Notes under the pieces: generated by a model | The model's database searches: none | What the model was told of the DNA's origin: nothing | Seen by the model: the letters and a program-made list of their open reading frames with translations, nothing else | Assembly (NCBI GenBank): GCA_903904755.1 | Contig: CAIVDV010000009.1 | Location: forward strand, 186,001-250,000 | Length of the DNA: 64,000 bases | Source: an uncultured Acidobacteriaceae bacterium | GTDB lineage: Bacteria > Acidobacteriota > Terriglobia > Terriglobales > Acidobacteriaceae | Direction of reading: 5' to 3' | In this document: piece after piece, positions 51,382 to 59,494 of the stretch | Layout of the letters: every line of letters starts with the position of its first letter | Numbering within the stretch: position 1 is the first letter of the stretch | Made by a program: the position numbers and the translations under genes

Positions 51382-52164
51382 TCAACCGAAGCGTGCGCGT
51401 CCGGCGGCCTGGCGGAAGTCTGCTCCGTTGATGTCGATGCGCACGCACATCTCGGAGAGGCGGGAACGCATGCGCTCGCCGATGCGGTCGCCCAGCGTTT
51501 CTTCCCGGGCCGCGCGCTGGGCGGCATTTGCCGGGCCGGCACCGAATCCGAGCGGGGGCGCATCGGGATAGTTGGTGGTGATGATGGTGGTGCGTTTGTC
51601 GTTGTAGCGGGTGTTGAGGATGAGGGCTACGGTATCCCAGACCCAGTCGGTGGGCTTTTGTGCGCCCAACTCGTCAAGGACCAGGACCTCAGCTTCAAAG
51701 ACAGGGCGGAGGACATCCAGTTCCGTGGAGGCGACGGTGGGATTGTAGCTGTGCTGGATTTCCTTCAGCAGCTCGCGGTAGTCGTAGAAAAGCGCCTGCA
51801 CGCCCTTCTCTTCAATCAACCCCAGCAGGATGCCGACGGCGAGATGCGTTTTGCCCACCCCAATCGCTCCGGTCAGCAGCAGGCCCTTGCCGTCCGTCTC
51901 CACCGGGTAGGCCTCCACAAATCGCCGAGCCGTCAGGTGCGCCTGAATCATCGAGGCGTCTGCCCCCCGAAAACCCGTCTCGTAGCTGTCCAGCGAGCAA
52001 TGCTCGTACCGCCGGGGAATGCGGGCGGCTGCGATACGATGCTGCGCCCGTACAGCCTGCCGGCAAACACACGGACGCGCAACTCGCACGCCCGATGCGC
52101 TGACTGCCAGCACCATCCCCACGCCCTCGCACTCCGGGCAAATACTTGTGGCCAACTCGCTCAT
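51382..52164 (-). CDS. DnaC/IstB-like AAA+ ATPase with N-terminal zinc ribbon
   Basis: 260-residue helicase-loader-like ATPase. N-terminal zinc ribbon CPECEG...CVC (Cys 9, 12 and about 32, 34), a short linker, Walker A GAIGVGKTHLAVG (about 98-110), Walker B VLVLDELGAQKP, sensor 1 ITTNYP and an arginine-finger-like RMRSRLSEM. DnaC/DnaI proteins load the replicative helicase; IstB relatives assist transposition. No IS21 transposase is adjacent, so a chromosomal helicase loader is the better guess. GAAGGA is 5-10 nt upstream of the ATG. Divergent from rpmE. Confidence 0.82.
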   Translation of the reverse strand: MSELATSICPECEGVGMVLAVSASGVRVARPCVCRQAVRAQHRIAAARIPRRYEHCSLDSYETGFRGADASMIQAHLTARRFVEAYPVETDGKGLLLTGAIGVGKTHLAVGILLGLIEEKGVQALFYDYRELLKEIQHSYNPTVASTELDVLRPVFEAEVLVLDELGAQKPTDWVWDTVALILNTRYNDKRTTIITTNYPDAPPLGFGAGPANAAQRAAREETLGDRIGERMRSRLSEMCVRIDINGADFRQAAGRARFG

Positions 52165-52293
52165 CGCTTCCTTCGCTTATCCAGCCTAGCGCACGCGAGC
52201 CCTGCTGGCGACTGTTGAAGACAGGTGCTGCACTGAAAGTGGTGCAAACAGGGGAAGATGCGGTGCCCCTTGGCGGAAACGCGGGTGGTTTCA

Positions 52294-52322
52294 TTGCCTT
52301 GGGGGGCATTTCACGGTAAACT
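52294..52322 (+). promoter_or_regulatory. Promoter of rpmE
   Basis: -35 TTGCCT (52294-52299), 17 nt, -10 TAAACT (52317-52322); transcription from about 52329, 25 nt before the ATG, with an AGGAAAGG ribosome site in between. Confidence 0.6.
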
Positions 52323-52353
52323 TGAACAATTGCAGGAAAGGTAATCTCGATTC

Positions 52354-52578
52354 ATGCCCAAGCCCGGAATTCACCCCAATTACGCCGCCGTTGAAGTCCA
52401 CTGTGCGTGCGGAAACAATTTTGAAACGCGTTCGACCCACAAGGGCAAGATCAGCGTGGAAATCTGCTCGAACTGCCACCCGTTCTTCACCGGCAAACAG
52501 CGCCTGGTGGACACCGCAGGCCGCGTCGAGCGCTTCCGCCGCAAGTATGCCGCCGCAACGCCGGCCGCCACCAAGTAA
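52354..52578 (+). CDS. rpmE: 50S ribosomal protein L31
   Basis: 74-residue L31 of the zinc-containing (C+) type: the cysteines of VHCACGNNF and [13 protein letters not shown] are all present. L31 bridges the two ribosomal subunits near the central protuberance. The Ala/Thr-rich tail is slightly longer than usual. Single-gene transcription unit with its own promoter and terminator. Confidence 0.97.
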   Translation: MPKPGIHPNYAAVEVHCACGNNFETRSTHKGKISVEICSNCHPFFTGKQRLVDTAGRVERFRRKYAAATPAATK

Positions 52579-52603
52579 CAGCGCAGCGAAATGCGCTGGA
52601 AAG

Positions 52604-52638
52604 CAAGGCCTCCGCTGTGGCGGGGGCCTTGTTGTGTT
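52604..52638 (+). terminator. Terminator after rpmE
   Basis: 12-bp stem (52604-52615 with 52620-52631, one G-T pair), loop TGTG, followed by TTGTGTT. The tail is only moderately T-rich. The same TTGTTGTGTTCCCC sequence occurs twice just after it. Confidence 0.6.
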
Positions 52639-52725
52639 CCCCTGATTGTTGTGTTCCCCCAACGGGGAGCGATGAGCAAGTGCAGGCGGGCCGCCGAAAT
52701 AACCGGCGGAACAGGAGCGTAACCG

Positions 52726-53949
52726 ATGGCCGGCAAGGGTTTTACGGTGAACAAGGACTGGGACAATCCAGTGGAGCACGCCATGCCCGCAGAAGCGCGC
52801 GTGCCGGCAGAGCTGCGGATTGGCCCCGTCGTCGTGGCTCCGGCCACCATTCTTGCCCCCATGGCCGGCGTTACAGACACCGTCTTCCGCCGGTTTATCC
52901 GCCACGCCAGCCTGTTCAGCGCTGCCGGAGACGCCGCGCAGACCGTCGACGAAACAGTCACCAACCAGCAGTCCGGCTGCGGCTTGCTGATGACCGAGTT
53001 CACCTCAGCCGATGGGCTGAGCCGCATGCGCGAGTCCAAACGCAAGCGCTACCTGACGTTTTACGACGACGAACACCCCATCAGCGCGCAGCTTTTCGGC
53101 TCAAACCCGGCGACGCTGGCCGAGGCGGCGCGGATTGTGGAAGAGACCGGCTTTGACACCGTTGACCTGAACCTGGGCTGCCCGGCAAAGCGCGTGGTGG
53201 GCTGCAACGGCGGCAGTGGACTGCTGCGCGACCTGCCCAAAATCGGCGAAATCTTCCGGGCGGTGCGGGCTTCGGTGTCGATTCCCTTCACCGTGAAGTT
53301 TCGGCTGGGGTGGAATGACTCGCAGATTATCTGCGTCGAGCTCGCCAAAATGGCCGAAGCAGAGGGCCTCAACGCCGTCGCCCTCCACGCCCGCACCCGT
53401 GAGCAGGGCTACACCGGCCAGGCCCGCTGGGAGTGGATTGCAGCGGTGAAAGACGCCGTGCGCATTCCCGTCATCGGCAACGGCGACATCCGCACCCCCG
53501 AAGATGCTGCCGCGATGGTGGCCAAAACCGGCTGCGACGCGGTGATGATTGGCCGCGCCGCGCCGTCGAATCCGTGGGTCTTCAAGCAGATTGCCGAGTA
53601 CACGGCGACGGGCAGCTATACGAAGCCGACCGAGGCGGACCGCTACCGGATGATTCGCACCTACTTCCAGATGTTGCTGGAGGAGGCCGAAGCAAGCCAG
53701 AGCCTGCCCCGCGACGCGCGCCACGGCGAAACGGCGGGCAAGATGAAGCAGTTTGCCAGTTGGTTCACCCATGGGGTGGCCGGCGGAGCCAAGCTGCGCG
53801 GGCAGATCTTCCACGCCAAGACAGGTCGGCTGGTGCTGGCTGCGGTGGACGAGTTCTTTGAGCGCCGCATGGCCGAAGGCGGCGGGGATGAGGGTGAGGC
53901 GGCGGAGACGGCGGCCTTCCCGGAGTCGCTATTGAGCTGCGCGGATTAA
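52726..53949 (+). CDS. dus: tRNA dihydrouridine synthase
   Basis: 407-residue FMN enzyme reducing uridines in tRNA D-loops. TIM-barrel motifs: LAPMAGVTDTVFRRF (FMN), VDLNLGCPAKRVVGCNGG with the catalytic Cys, NAVALHARTREQGYTG, VIGNGDIRTPEDA, and MIGRAAPSNPWVF. The order and sequences suit the DusB-like group. A charged C-terminal tail (GGGDEGEAAE) is extra. The N-terminus has about 30 residues before the barrel; ATG 52726 has AGGAG upstream. Independent of rpmE, being past its terminator. Confidence 0.93.
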   Translation: MAGKGFTVNKDWDNPVEHAMPAEARVPAELRIGPVVVAPATILAPMAGVTDTVFRRFIRHASLFSAAGDAAQTVDETVTNQQSGCGLLMTEFTSADGLSRMRESKRKRYLTFYDDEHPISAQLFGSNPATLAEAARIVEETGFDTVDLNLGCPAKRVVGCNGGSGLLRDLPKIGEIFRAVRASVSIPFTVKFRLGWNDSQIICVELAKMAEAEGLNAVALHARTREQGYTGQARWEWIAAVKDAVRIPVIGNGDIRTPEDAAAMVAKTGCDAVMIGRAAPSNPWVFKQIAEYTATGSYTKPTEADRYRMIRTYFQMLLEEAEASQSLPRDARHGETAGKMKQFASWFTHGVAGGAKLRGQIFHAKTGRLVLAAVDEFFERRMAEGGGDEGEAAETAAFPESLLSCAD

Positions 53950-53988
53950 GAGGGTTTCTGCTGCGGTGCTGTGGTAATCTGCAAAGCC

Positions 53989-55110
53989 ATGAGCGTGGCA
54001 ACTTTCCTGAAGACCATTGGGTTGATTGCGGCGGCTGGCATCGTGCTGGCGCTGCCCTCCGGTGCCGTAGCCGGCGGGCCGGCGAAGGAGGCGGGCTGGG
54101 ACAAGGCGCTGGCGGCGAAGTATCTGGATGAGCGCGAAGTGTGGTGGCAGCAGTGGCCGCACGCCATGAAAGACCACGGCACGGTGTGCGTGAGTTGCCA
54201 TACCCAGGCGCCCTACGCCCTGGTGCGCGGCGTACTCAGCAACGACCTGGACGAGCAGAAGCGAAGCGACCCGGAGCAGGCGATGCTGGCCAGCATCCTC
54301 AAGCGTGTGGAACTCGCCGACGAGGCACTCCCCTTCTACAACGACAAAGACAATGGGCCGGGCAAGACGCTGGAAGGCCGCAACGCCGAAGCGATCCTGA
54401 ATGCGGTGATACTGGTGCCCTATGACGCGCAGAACAGACATCTGAGCACACCCGCCCGCAAGGCACTCGACCGCATGTGGGCCGCGCAGGAGCAGACCGG
54501 CGACCGGGCCGGAGCCTGGGTCTGGCAGAACTTCCACTACGCTCCCTGGGAAGGCGACACCAGCGAATACTACGGCGCGGCGATGGCGGCCGTGGCGGCC
54601 GGCTCCGCACTCGACAACTACGCCAGCCAGCCCGATGTTCTGGCGCACGTGGCCCTGCTGAAGACCTATTTGAAGCGCAAGGCTGCCGAGCAGCCGGTCA
54701 TCAACCGGGCGCTGCTGCTGTGGGCCAGCGGAAGGCTGCCGGGCCTGCTGAACCACAAGGAGCAGGTGGCTGTCGCCCAGGATCTGCTGGATGCCGAGCA
54801 GACCGACGGCGGCTGGAGCCTCGAAACCATGGGCACCTGGAAGCGCCGCGACGACTCCAAACCAGTCATCCGCAGCGACGGCTACGCCACCGGCCTCGTG
54901 GTCCTGGCAATGGAAGAGGCCGGCGTAGGCAAAGGCGGCTCCGGCCTCAAACGCGGCCTGGCCTGGCTCCGCACCAACCAGAACCCCACCACCGGCGCCT
55001 GGCCCGGCTGGAGCGTCAACAAGGACCGCGGCCCGGAGAATGCGGCAGCGAAGTTTATGCAGGACGCAGGAACGGCCTACGCGGTGCTGGCGCTGGAGCG
55101 GGCGCGGTAA
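53989..55110 (+). CDS. Exported haem-motif protein with terpenoid-cyclase-like toroid
   Basis: 373-residue exported protein. Signal peptide to about residue 28. A CVSCH motif (Cys 67, Cys 70, His 71) is a c-type haem attachment site. The rest is an alpha/alpha-toroid with squalene-cyclase/prenyltransferase-like repeats: QTDGGWSLETMGTWKR, SDGYATGLVVLAMEEAG, and NPTTGAWPGWSVNKDRG. The acidic DxDD of true cyclases is not evident. A periplasmic cytochrome or haem-bearing scaffold is inferred; no family name is certain. TAATCT (53975-53980) is 8 nt before ATG 53989. Convergent with the PD-(D/E)XK-like gene (stops 3 nt apart). Confidence 0.72.
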   Translation: MSVATFLKTIGLIAAAGIVLALPSGAVAGGPAKEAGWDKALAAKYLDEREVWWQQWPHAMKDHGTVCVSCHTQAPYALVRGVLSNDLDEQKRSDPEQAMLASILKRVELADEALPFYNDKDNGPGKTLEGRNAEAILNAVILVPYDAQNRHLSTPARKALDRMWAAQEQTGDRAGAWVWQNFHYAPWEGDTSEYYGAAMAAVAAGSALDNYASQPDVLAHVALLKTYLKRKAAEQPVINRALLLWASGRLPGLLNHKEQVAVAQDLLDAEQTDGGWSLETMGTWKRRDDSKPVIRSDGYATGLVVLAMEEAGVGKGGSGLKRGLAWLRTNQNPTTGAWPGWSVNKDRGPENAAAKFMQDAGTAYAVLALERAR

Positions 55111-55113
55111 TCG

Positions 55114-56730
55114 CTACTCCCCCGGACGCTTGCGGAAGATGATCCGCAGGTCCCGCCGCCAGTCTTCGCCCACCGCTATCAGTTCCCAGTCCACCTGCGG
55201 ACTCAAATACCGCAGCACCGCCTCATTGGCCGGATGCACCCGCAGCGCCGGTGCCACCAGAAGCAGACGCGGCGGCACGGCAGATACCGCACTTCCCTGC
55301 CCGCTCACTGCAAAATACCCCTGCCGCTCGAACGCTCCCAGCGCCCGCCCATCCGCCTGCGTCTCCCGGTCCGCATTCAGTGCCCGCACCCGAATCCAGT
55401 AGTCCAGCCCCTGCAGCGGCAGGTGCAGGTCCTCCTCCGCCTTCACCTCAATCACCGCCAGCCGCCCCGCCCGGTCCAGCGTCAGCAAATCCAGCATGCC
55501 CCGGTCGCCCGACGAAATCGCCGGCACCTGCGTGTAAAGAAACTCCCCGCGCAGCGTCGGCAGCAGCTCCGGCAACCCGCGCCTCAGCCGCGACTCCAGC
55601 CACCGCTCCGGCTGCAACCGGAACAGCGGGTCATTGCCGTCTCCATCCGGCCTTCGACTCGCAAACAGCCGCGCCAGCAGCATCCGGCACAGCCCCTCCG
55701 TCTGCTCGGTCAGCGTCGTTTCATTCGCGCCGGCGCCGAAGGTCACCTCAACCTCGCGGGTGAACGACCGGATGGCGTGCTGCCGAACGCGCGCGAACTC
55801 CAGCCCGTGCAGCAGCAGCGCCACCTCCGAAGCCGAACGCGGGCGCAGCTCAATCCGGTCCTGGGCCCCGGCGGGGACCAGTTCCATCACCCGCTCAATT
55901 CCCGGCTGCGCACGGTCCAGCGCCGCCTGATGGTCAAAGGCATGCACCAGTTGCGACGCCGCATTCCCAACCTCAGGCGAGTCAACTTCCGCCAGCTCCT
56001 CCGTCCTCGGATTCAGCGTCAGCAGCCGGAAGCTCGCCCGCGCGTGGTTCAGCCAGGCGATCCGCTCCGCCAGCGCAGCCTCATGGCCCAGCGGAACCAC
56101 CAGCGTGAGCCCGCCAAAGTGCTTGTTCCGCGCCTGCCCTGACCCCGCCACAAGCTGTTGCCGGCAGTAGTCGAGCCACAGCAGCCCCAGCGTCAGCACT
56201 CCAGAAATCGTCGAGGAGGACTCGTCCGGCCCAACCCCCAGAACCGCCTCCGCCATCGGCCCGCGGGTAAGGATGCCCCTTGCGTACGCCGGCCCAAAGC
56301 TGTGCTCCAGATCCGTCGCATTGCGGAAGGCGGCGGGATTCCAGTCCGGAAATCGCCGTCCCAGCGCCCGCTCCAGCAGTCGCAGGTAGACTCGCCGACC
56401 AGCCTCGCGAGCAGTCGGTGTGCGGCGGTCGCTGCTGGGGACAACCTCCAGCGCAACAGGCCGGGGAGCGCCCATGCGACGGGTAAGAATGCGCAGGCAT
56501 CCGGCGCGGGATTCCACGCCGACCACGGTCCGTACCAGGTTCCGCTCCTCGCTCCAAAGCTGAAGGATGCACCGGCCGTGCGACTCGGCAACCGAGTACC
56601 GGGCCATGCGCAAATCAAAAAGGACTGCCCCGTCCTCCAGGATGGCGGCTTCAGGGTGGGCGAGGAGATAGGCGTCAATGACCTCAAGCAGCGCGGCCGG
56701 ATCGTGCGGGGCTTCGCCGGCGTTGGCCAT
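55114..56730 (-). CDS. Large protein with PD-(D/E)XK nuclease-like motif
   Basis: 538-residue soluble protein I do not recognise by name. Most of it is a mixed alpha/beta region. Residues 411-430 show D414 and E428-V-K430 separated by about 13 residues (GMLDLLTLDRAGRLAVIEVK), the core layout of PD-(D/E)XK nucleases, preceded by a conserved-looking helix with Glu. So nucleic-acid cleavage is possible. Starts at ATG 56730 (MANAGEAPHD), 8 nt downstream of the DinB-family stop on the same strand, so the two form an operon. The true N-terminus cannot be the upstream Arg/Ala-rich frame, which is antisense to DinB-family coding. Confidence 0.62.
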   Translation of the reverse strand: MANAGEAPHDPAALLEVIDAYLLAHPEAAILEDGAVLFDLRMARYSVAESHGRCILQLWSEERNLVRTVVGVESRAGCLRILTRRMGAPRPVALEVVPSSDRRTPTAREAGRRVYLRLLERALGRRFPDWNPAAFRNATDLEHSFGPAYARGILTRGPMAEAVLGVGPDESSSTISGVLTLGLLWLDYCRQQLVAGSGQARNKHFGGLTLVVPLGHEAALAERIAWLNHARASFRLLTLNPRTEELAEVDSPEVGNAASQLVHAFDHQAALDRAQPGIERVMELVPAGAQDRIELRPRSASEVALLLHGLEFARVRQHAIRSFTREVEVTFGAGANETTLTEQTEGLCRMLLARLFASRRPDGDGNDPLFRLQPERWLESRLRRGLPELLPTLRGEFLYTQVPAISSGDRGMLDLLTLDRAGRLAVIEVKAEEDLHLPLQGLDYWIRVRALNADRETQADGRALGAFERQGYFAVSGQGSAVSAVPPRLLLVAPALRVHPANEAVLRYLSPQVDWELIAVGEDWRRDLRIIFRKRPGE

Positions 56731-56738
56731 CGGCGGGC

Positions 56739-57272
56739 TTACCAGCCCCGGCGCGCGCGCAGCCCGGTAATGTGCGCGGTGTGGTGGCGGCTGTGCCAGT
56801 CGTAAAGCGCAAGCACCTGCGCCAGATTCTGCCGGCCCCCCTCGGGATGCACGTAGCCACGATGGAAGTCGTCGTCGGTAAGCGCATCCAGCAGTGCCAC
56901 CCAACGGCGGTGCAGTGCGGTGATGAGGTCAAGAGAAATGTCAACGGGGAGCCAGCGGCCATCGGGCAGGTCGGCCCAGGCGGCTTCGTCATAGGGCTTG
57001 ATGGTGGGCCAATCCTCGGTGAGGGCGAGCTTCATGCGGACGTAGGCGGTGGCGTGGCTGTCGGCCACGTGATGGACGACCTGACGCAGCGTCCATCCGC
57101 CTTCCCGGTACGGCGTGTCAAGCTGGTGGTCGTCAAGGCCGGCTACGGCAGCGGTCAGGCGCTCCGGCAGCAGGCGCAGGGTGTGGATGTGCGCCGCGCG
57201 GATGCCGGCCATGCTGCTGGCTGGGCGGGAGAAGGGGCCGATAGGAAAGCGAAGATCGTCCAGAGTGGTCAT
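56739..57272 (-). CDS. DinB/YfiT-family metal-dependent hydrolase
   Basis: 177-residue four-helix DinB-fold protein of the YfiT/BstA type (putative metal-dependent hydrolase or thiol transferase). The three metal histidines fit H67/H68 (QVVHHVADS), H160 and H163/H164 (YDWHSRHH). The N-terminal LDDLRFPIGPF and GGWTLRQVVHHVADSH are family signatures. TACGGT (57285-57280) lies 7 nt before the ATG, the same hexamer as at tldE. First gene of a pair with the PD-(D/E)XK-like protein. Confidence 0.86.
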   Translation of the reverse strand: MTTLDDLRFPIGPFSRPASSMAGIRAAHIHTLRLLPERLTAAVAGLDDHQLDTPYREGGWTLRQVVHHVADSHATAYVRMKLALTEDWPTIKPYDEAAWADLPDGRWLPVDISLDLITALHRRWVALLDALTDDDFHRGYVHPEGGRQNLAQVLALYDWHSRHHTAHITGLRARRGW

Positions 57273-57319
57273 GCGCAGAACCGTAGCAGGTTGGGGATGC
57301 CTGGCAGAAGAGCGCAAAA

Positions 57320-57356
57320 GTGCTGTGGCCCCGCAGCATTCCGCAAACGGGGCCAC
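57320..57356 (-). terminator. Terminator of the His-rich peptide gene
   Basis: GTGGCCCCG (57356-57348) pairs with CGGGGCCAC (57333-57325) on the minus strand, 14-nt loop, followed by AGCACTTTTGCG. It starts 21 nt after the stop of the small gene. Confidence 0.5.
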
Positions 57357-57377
57357 CCGAGCGCAGTTCCCGAAAAA

Positions 57378-57503
57378 CTACCGCTTGTGGGCGGCGACGG
57401 CGTGGTGATGGTGTGCGTGATGCTTCTTGTGATGCTTGCCGGCCGCGAAAGCGGGGCTTGCGCAAACCAGCAGGAGGAGCGTTGCAAGGATGAACTTCTT
57501 CAT
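57378..57503 (-). CDS. Tiny exported histidine-rich peptide
   Basis: 41-residue protein too short for usual gene callers. Residues 1-20 are a textbook signal peptide (MKKFILATLLLLVCASPAFA). The mature part is 21 residues, ten of them... strictly, eight His in the window AGKHHKKHHAHHHHAVAAH with four Lys/Arg, so metal binding (Ni, Cu, Zn) or polyanion binding in the periplasm is the likely property. It lies alone between tldD (divergent) and DinB (same strand), with a hairpin terminator downstream and TACCTT 6 nt before the ATG as a possible leaderless -10. The family is unknown to me. Confidence 0.72.
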   Translation of the reverse strand: MKKFILATLLLLVCASPAFAAGKHHKKHHAHHHHAVAAHKR

Positions 57504-57657
57504 GCCCTGAAGGTACCACGATTCCAAATGCCGGTATGGGGCGGTGGAAAAAGGGAATCAAGAGCGATACGGGGGGCGCGCGCGGAGAAGCGATTGACCG
57601 GATTTGAGCCGCGGGCGGTGGTTGGGAAATGCGGCTGAGGATAGACTGGGAGATACG

Positions 57658-59112
57658 ATGACAAAGCCCGAAACGCAAGCAGCGACCAACCACCGGCGGT
57701 ACTTTTTTGAGCGATTTGGCCTGACCGAGCGGCTCTTGGAGCGCTGCCTGGGCGAGGCGCTGAGCGCCGGGGGCGACTACGCGGATCTCTACTTCGAGGC
57801 CGTCGCCGCCACCAGCCTCAGCGTCGACGAGCAGATTGTGAAGTCGGCCAGCCAAGGAATGAGCGCGGGCTGCGGGATACGCGTGATTTCCGGCGAGCGC
57901 ACCGGCTATGCCTATACCGACAACCTGAGCCCGGAGCGGCTGCTGAAGGCGGCAAAGACCGCGGCACTGATTGCCGAAGGGCCGGCGAAGCAGCCGGTGC
58001 AGGGCTTTACCGAAGGGCCGCTCAAGGACCTGTATCCGGTGCCGATGGGCGGCTATGACCTGGACCTGGCGGCGCGACTGGAGCTGATTCAGCGGGCGGA
58101 CCGCGCCGCAAGGGCCTTTGACCCCAGGGTTATCCAGGTGCGGGCCGGGTATGCGGAAGAGCTGCGGAGGATTCTGGTGGCGGGCTCGGACGGTGCCTTT
58201 GCCAGCGATACCCAGCCGCTGTGCCGGTTGAGCGTGGCCGTGATTGCCCGCGACGGCGAGACGACGACCCGCGGCTCTGCCGGAGGTGGCGGACGTGCCG
58301 GGCTGGAGCAGTTTGTGGGAAGCAAGAGCCCGGAGACGCTGGCGCAGGAAGCCGCACGCGGAGCTGTGCTGCAACTGGGCGCCATCGCCGCGCCGGCCGG
58401 CGAGATGGAAGTAGTGCTCGGCCCCGGCTGGCCCGGAATCCTCCTCCACGAAGCCGTCGGACATGGCCTCGAAGCCGATTTCAATCGCAAGAAAACCTCC
58501 GCCTTTGCAGGGCTCATCGGCCAACAGGTCGCCAGCAGCAAGGTCACGGTGGTCGACAACGGCACCATGGCCGGGCGGCGGGGCAGCCTGAATGTGGACG
58601 ATGAGGGGTCGCCGACGCAGGAGACGGTGCTGATTGAGAACGGTATCCTCAAGGGCTACCTGACCGACAAGCTGAGCGCGCGGCTGACGGGTGCGGCAAA
58701 TACCGGCTCCGGACGGCGGGAGAATTACCAGTCCATCCCCATGCCTCGCATGACCAACACCTACATGCTGGCCGGGGACGATGAGCCGGAGGACATCATC
58801 CGCAGCGTCAAAAAGGGCCTCTATGCTGTGAACTTTGGCGGCGGCCAGGTCGATATCACCAACGGAAAATTCGTCTTCTCCGCCTCGGAAGCCTACCTGA
58901 TTGAAGACGGCAGGATCACCGCCCCGGTCCGCGACGCAACCCTGATTGGCAACGGCCCCGAAGCCCTCAAATACGTCTCCATGGTCGGCCACGACCTCCG
59001 CCTCGACCAAGGCATCGGCACCTGTGGCAAGGCGGGGCAGAGCGTGCCGGTGGGCGTGGGAATGCCCACAATCAAGCTTGACCGCATGACCGTGGGCGGA
59101 ACCGGGCGGTAG
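57658..59112 (+). CDS. tldD: Metalloprotease TldD
   Basis: 484-residue TldD, which with TldE forms a heterodimeric protease that trims small peptides such as microcin B17 and acts on the CcdA antitoxin in E. coli. The zinc motif HEAVGHGLE (HExxxH at 264-269) is intact, and the C-terminal signatures TGSGRRENYQSIPMPRMTNT and SEAYLIEDGRITAPVRDATLIGNG are typical. TAGACT (57642-57647) is 10 nt before ATG 57658. tldE is close (60639), but separated by a toxin-antitoxin pair and DUF5995, as if these had been inserted between them. Confidence 0.96.
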   Translation: MTKPETQAATNHRRYFFERFGLTERLLERCLGEALSAGGDYADLYFEAVAATSLSVDEQIVKSASQGMSAGCGIRVISGERTGYAYTDNLSPERLLKAAKTAALIAEGPAKQPVQGFTEGPLKDLYPVPMGGYDLDLAARLELIQRADRAARAFDPRVIQVRAGYAEELRRILVAGSDGAFASDTQPLCRLSVAVIARDGETTTRGSAGGGGRAGLEQFVGSKSPETLAQEAARGAVLQLGAIAAPAGEMEVVLGPGWPGILLHEAVGHGLEADFNRKKTSAFAGLIGQQVASSKVTVVDNGTMAGRRGSLNVDDEGSPTQETVLIENGILKGYLTDKLSARLTGAANTGSGRRENYQSIPMPRMTNTYMLAGDDEPEDIIRSVKKGLYAVNFGGGQVDITNGKFVFSASEAYLIEDGRITAPVRDATLIGNGPEALKYVSMVGHDLRLDQGIGTCGKAGQSVPVGVGMPTIKLDRMTVGGTGR

Positions 59113-59119
59113 GGGGATA

Positions 59120-59163
59120 TTCACTGAGAATGACTATTCCAGGTATCTCAAAAATGAGATACC
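59120..59163 (+). promoter_or_regulatory. higBA promoter with overlapping operator palindrome
   Basis: -35 TTCACT (59120-59125), 18 nt, -10 TATCTC (59144-59149). The -10 lies inside a perfect inverted repeat: GGTATCTCA (59142-59150) and TGAGATACC (59155-59163) separated by four A. It ends 7 nt before ATG 59171, the usual place for the HigA operator. Confidence 0.6.
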
Positions 59164-59170
59164 ATGGTTC

Positions 59171-59494
59171 ATGAGATGGCACCTGGAGATCCTGAACGAG
59201 AGCGTCGCGGCGGAGATTCGCACTCTGCCAGCGGACATCCAGGCCAAGTTTCTCTGCTTGGGCAGTTTGATTACCGAGATGGGGCTTGAAAATCTCGGTG
59301 AACCACATGTAAAGCATCTTGAGGGCAAGCTTTGGGAGATGCGCCTTAAGGGCCGCGATGGAATTGCCAGGGCTCTTTATGTAACTGCCGTGGGAAGACG
59401 CGTGGTTGTGGTTCGAGCATTCTCGAAAAAGACCCAGAAGACTCCGCGAACCGAAATTGAGCTCGCACTTCGCCGAGCAAAGGAGATTCGATGA
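59171..59494 (+). CDS. higB: HigB-like RelE/ParE-superfamily toxin
   Basis: 107-residue toxin of the RelE superfamily, phage Gp49-like/HigB type: ribosome-dependent mRNA endonuclease. The core ...KHLEGKLWEMRLKGRDGIARALYV... is characteristic, with basic and aromatic residues (KLWEMRL, GIARALY, VVVRAFSKK) of the active site; C-terminal helix Lys/Arg-rich. Toxin is encoded before antitoxin, the normal HigBA order. Its stop overlaps the antitoxin ATG by four bases (ATGA). Confidence 0.9.
   Translation: MRWHLEILNESVAAEIRTLPADIQAKFLCLGSLITEMGLENLGEPHVKHLEGKLWEMRLKGRDGIARALYVTAVGRRVVVVRAFSKKTQKTPRTEIELALRRAKEIR

Noticed and set aside
51382-52164. IS21 element (istB)
   Set aside because: No istA, no terminal inverted repeats, and the genes on both sides are ordinary chromosomal genes.
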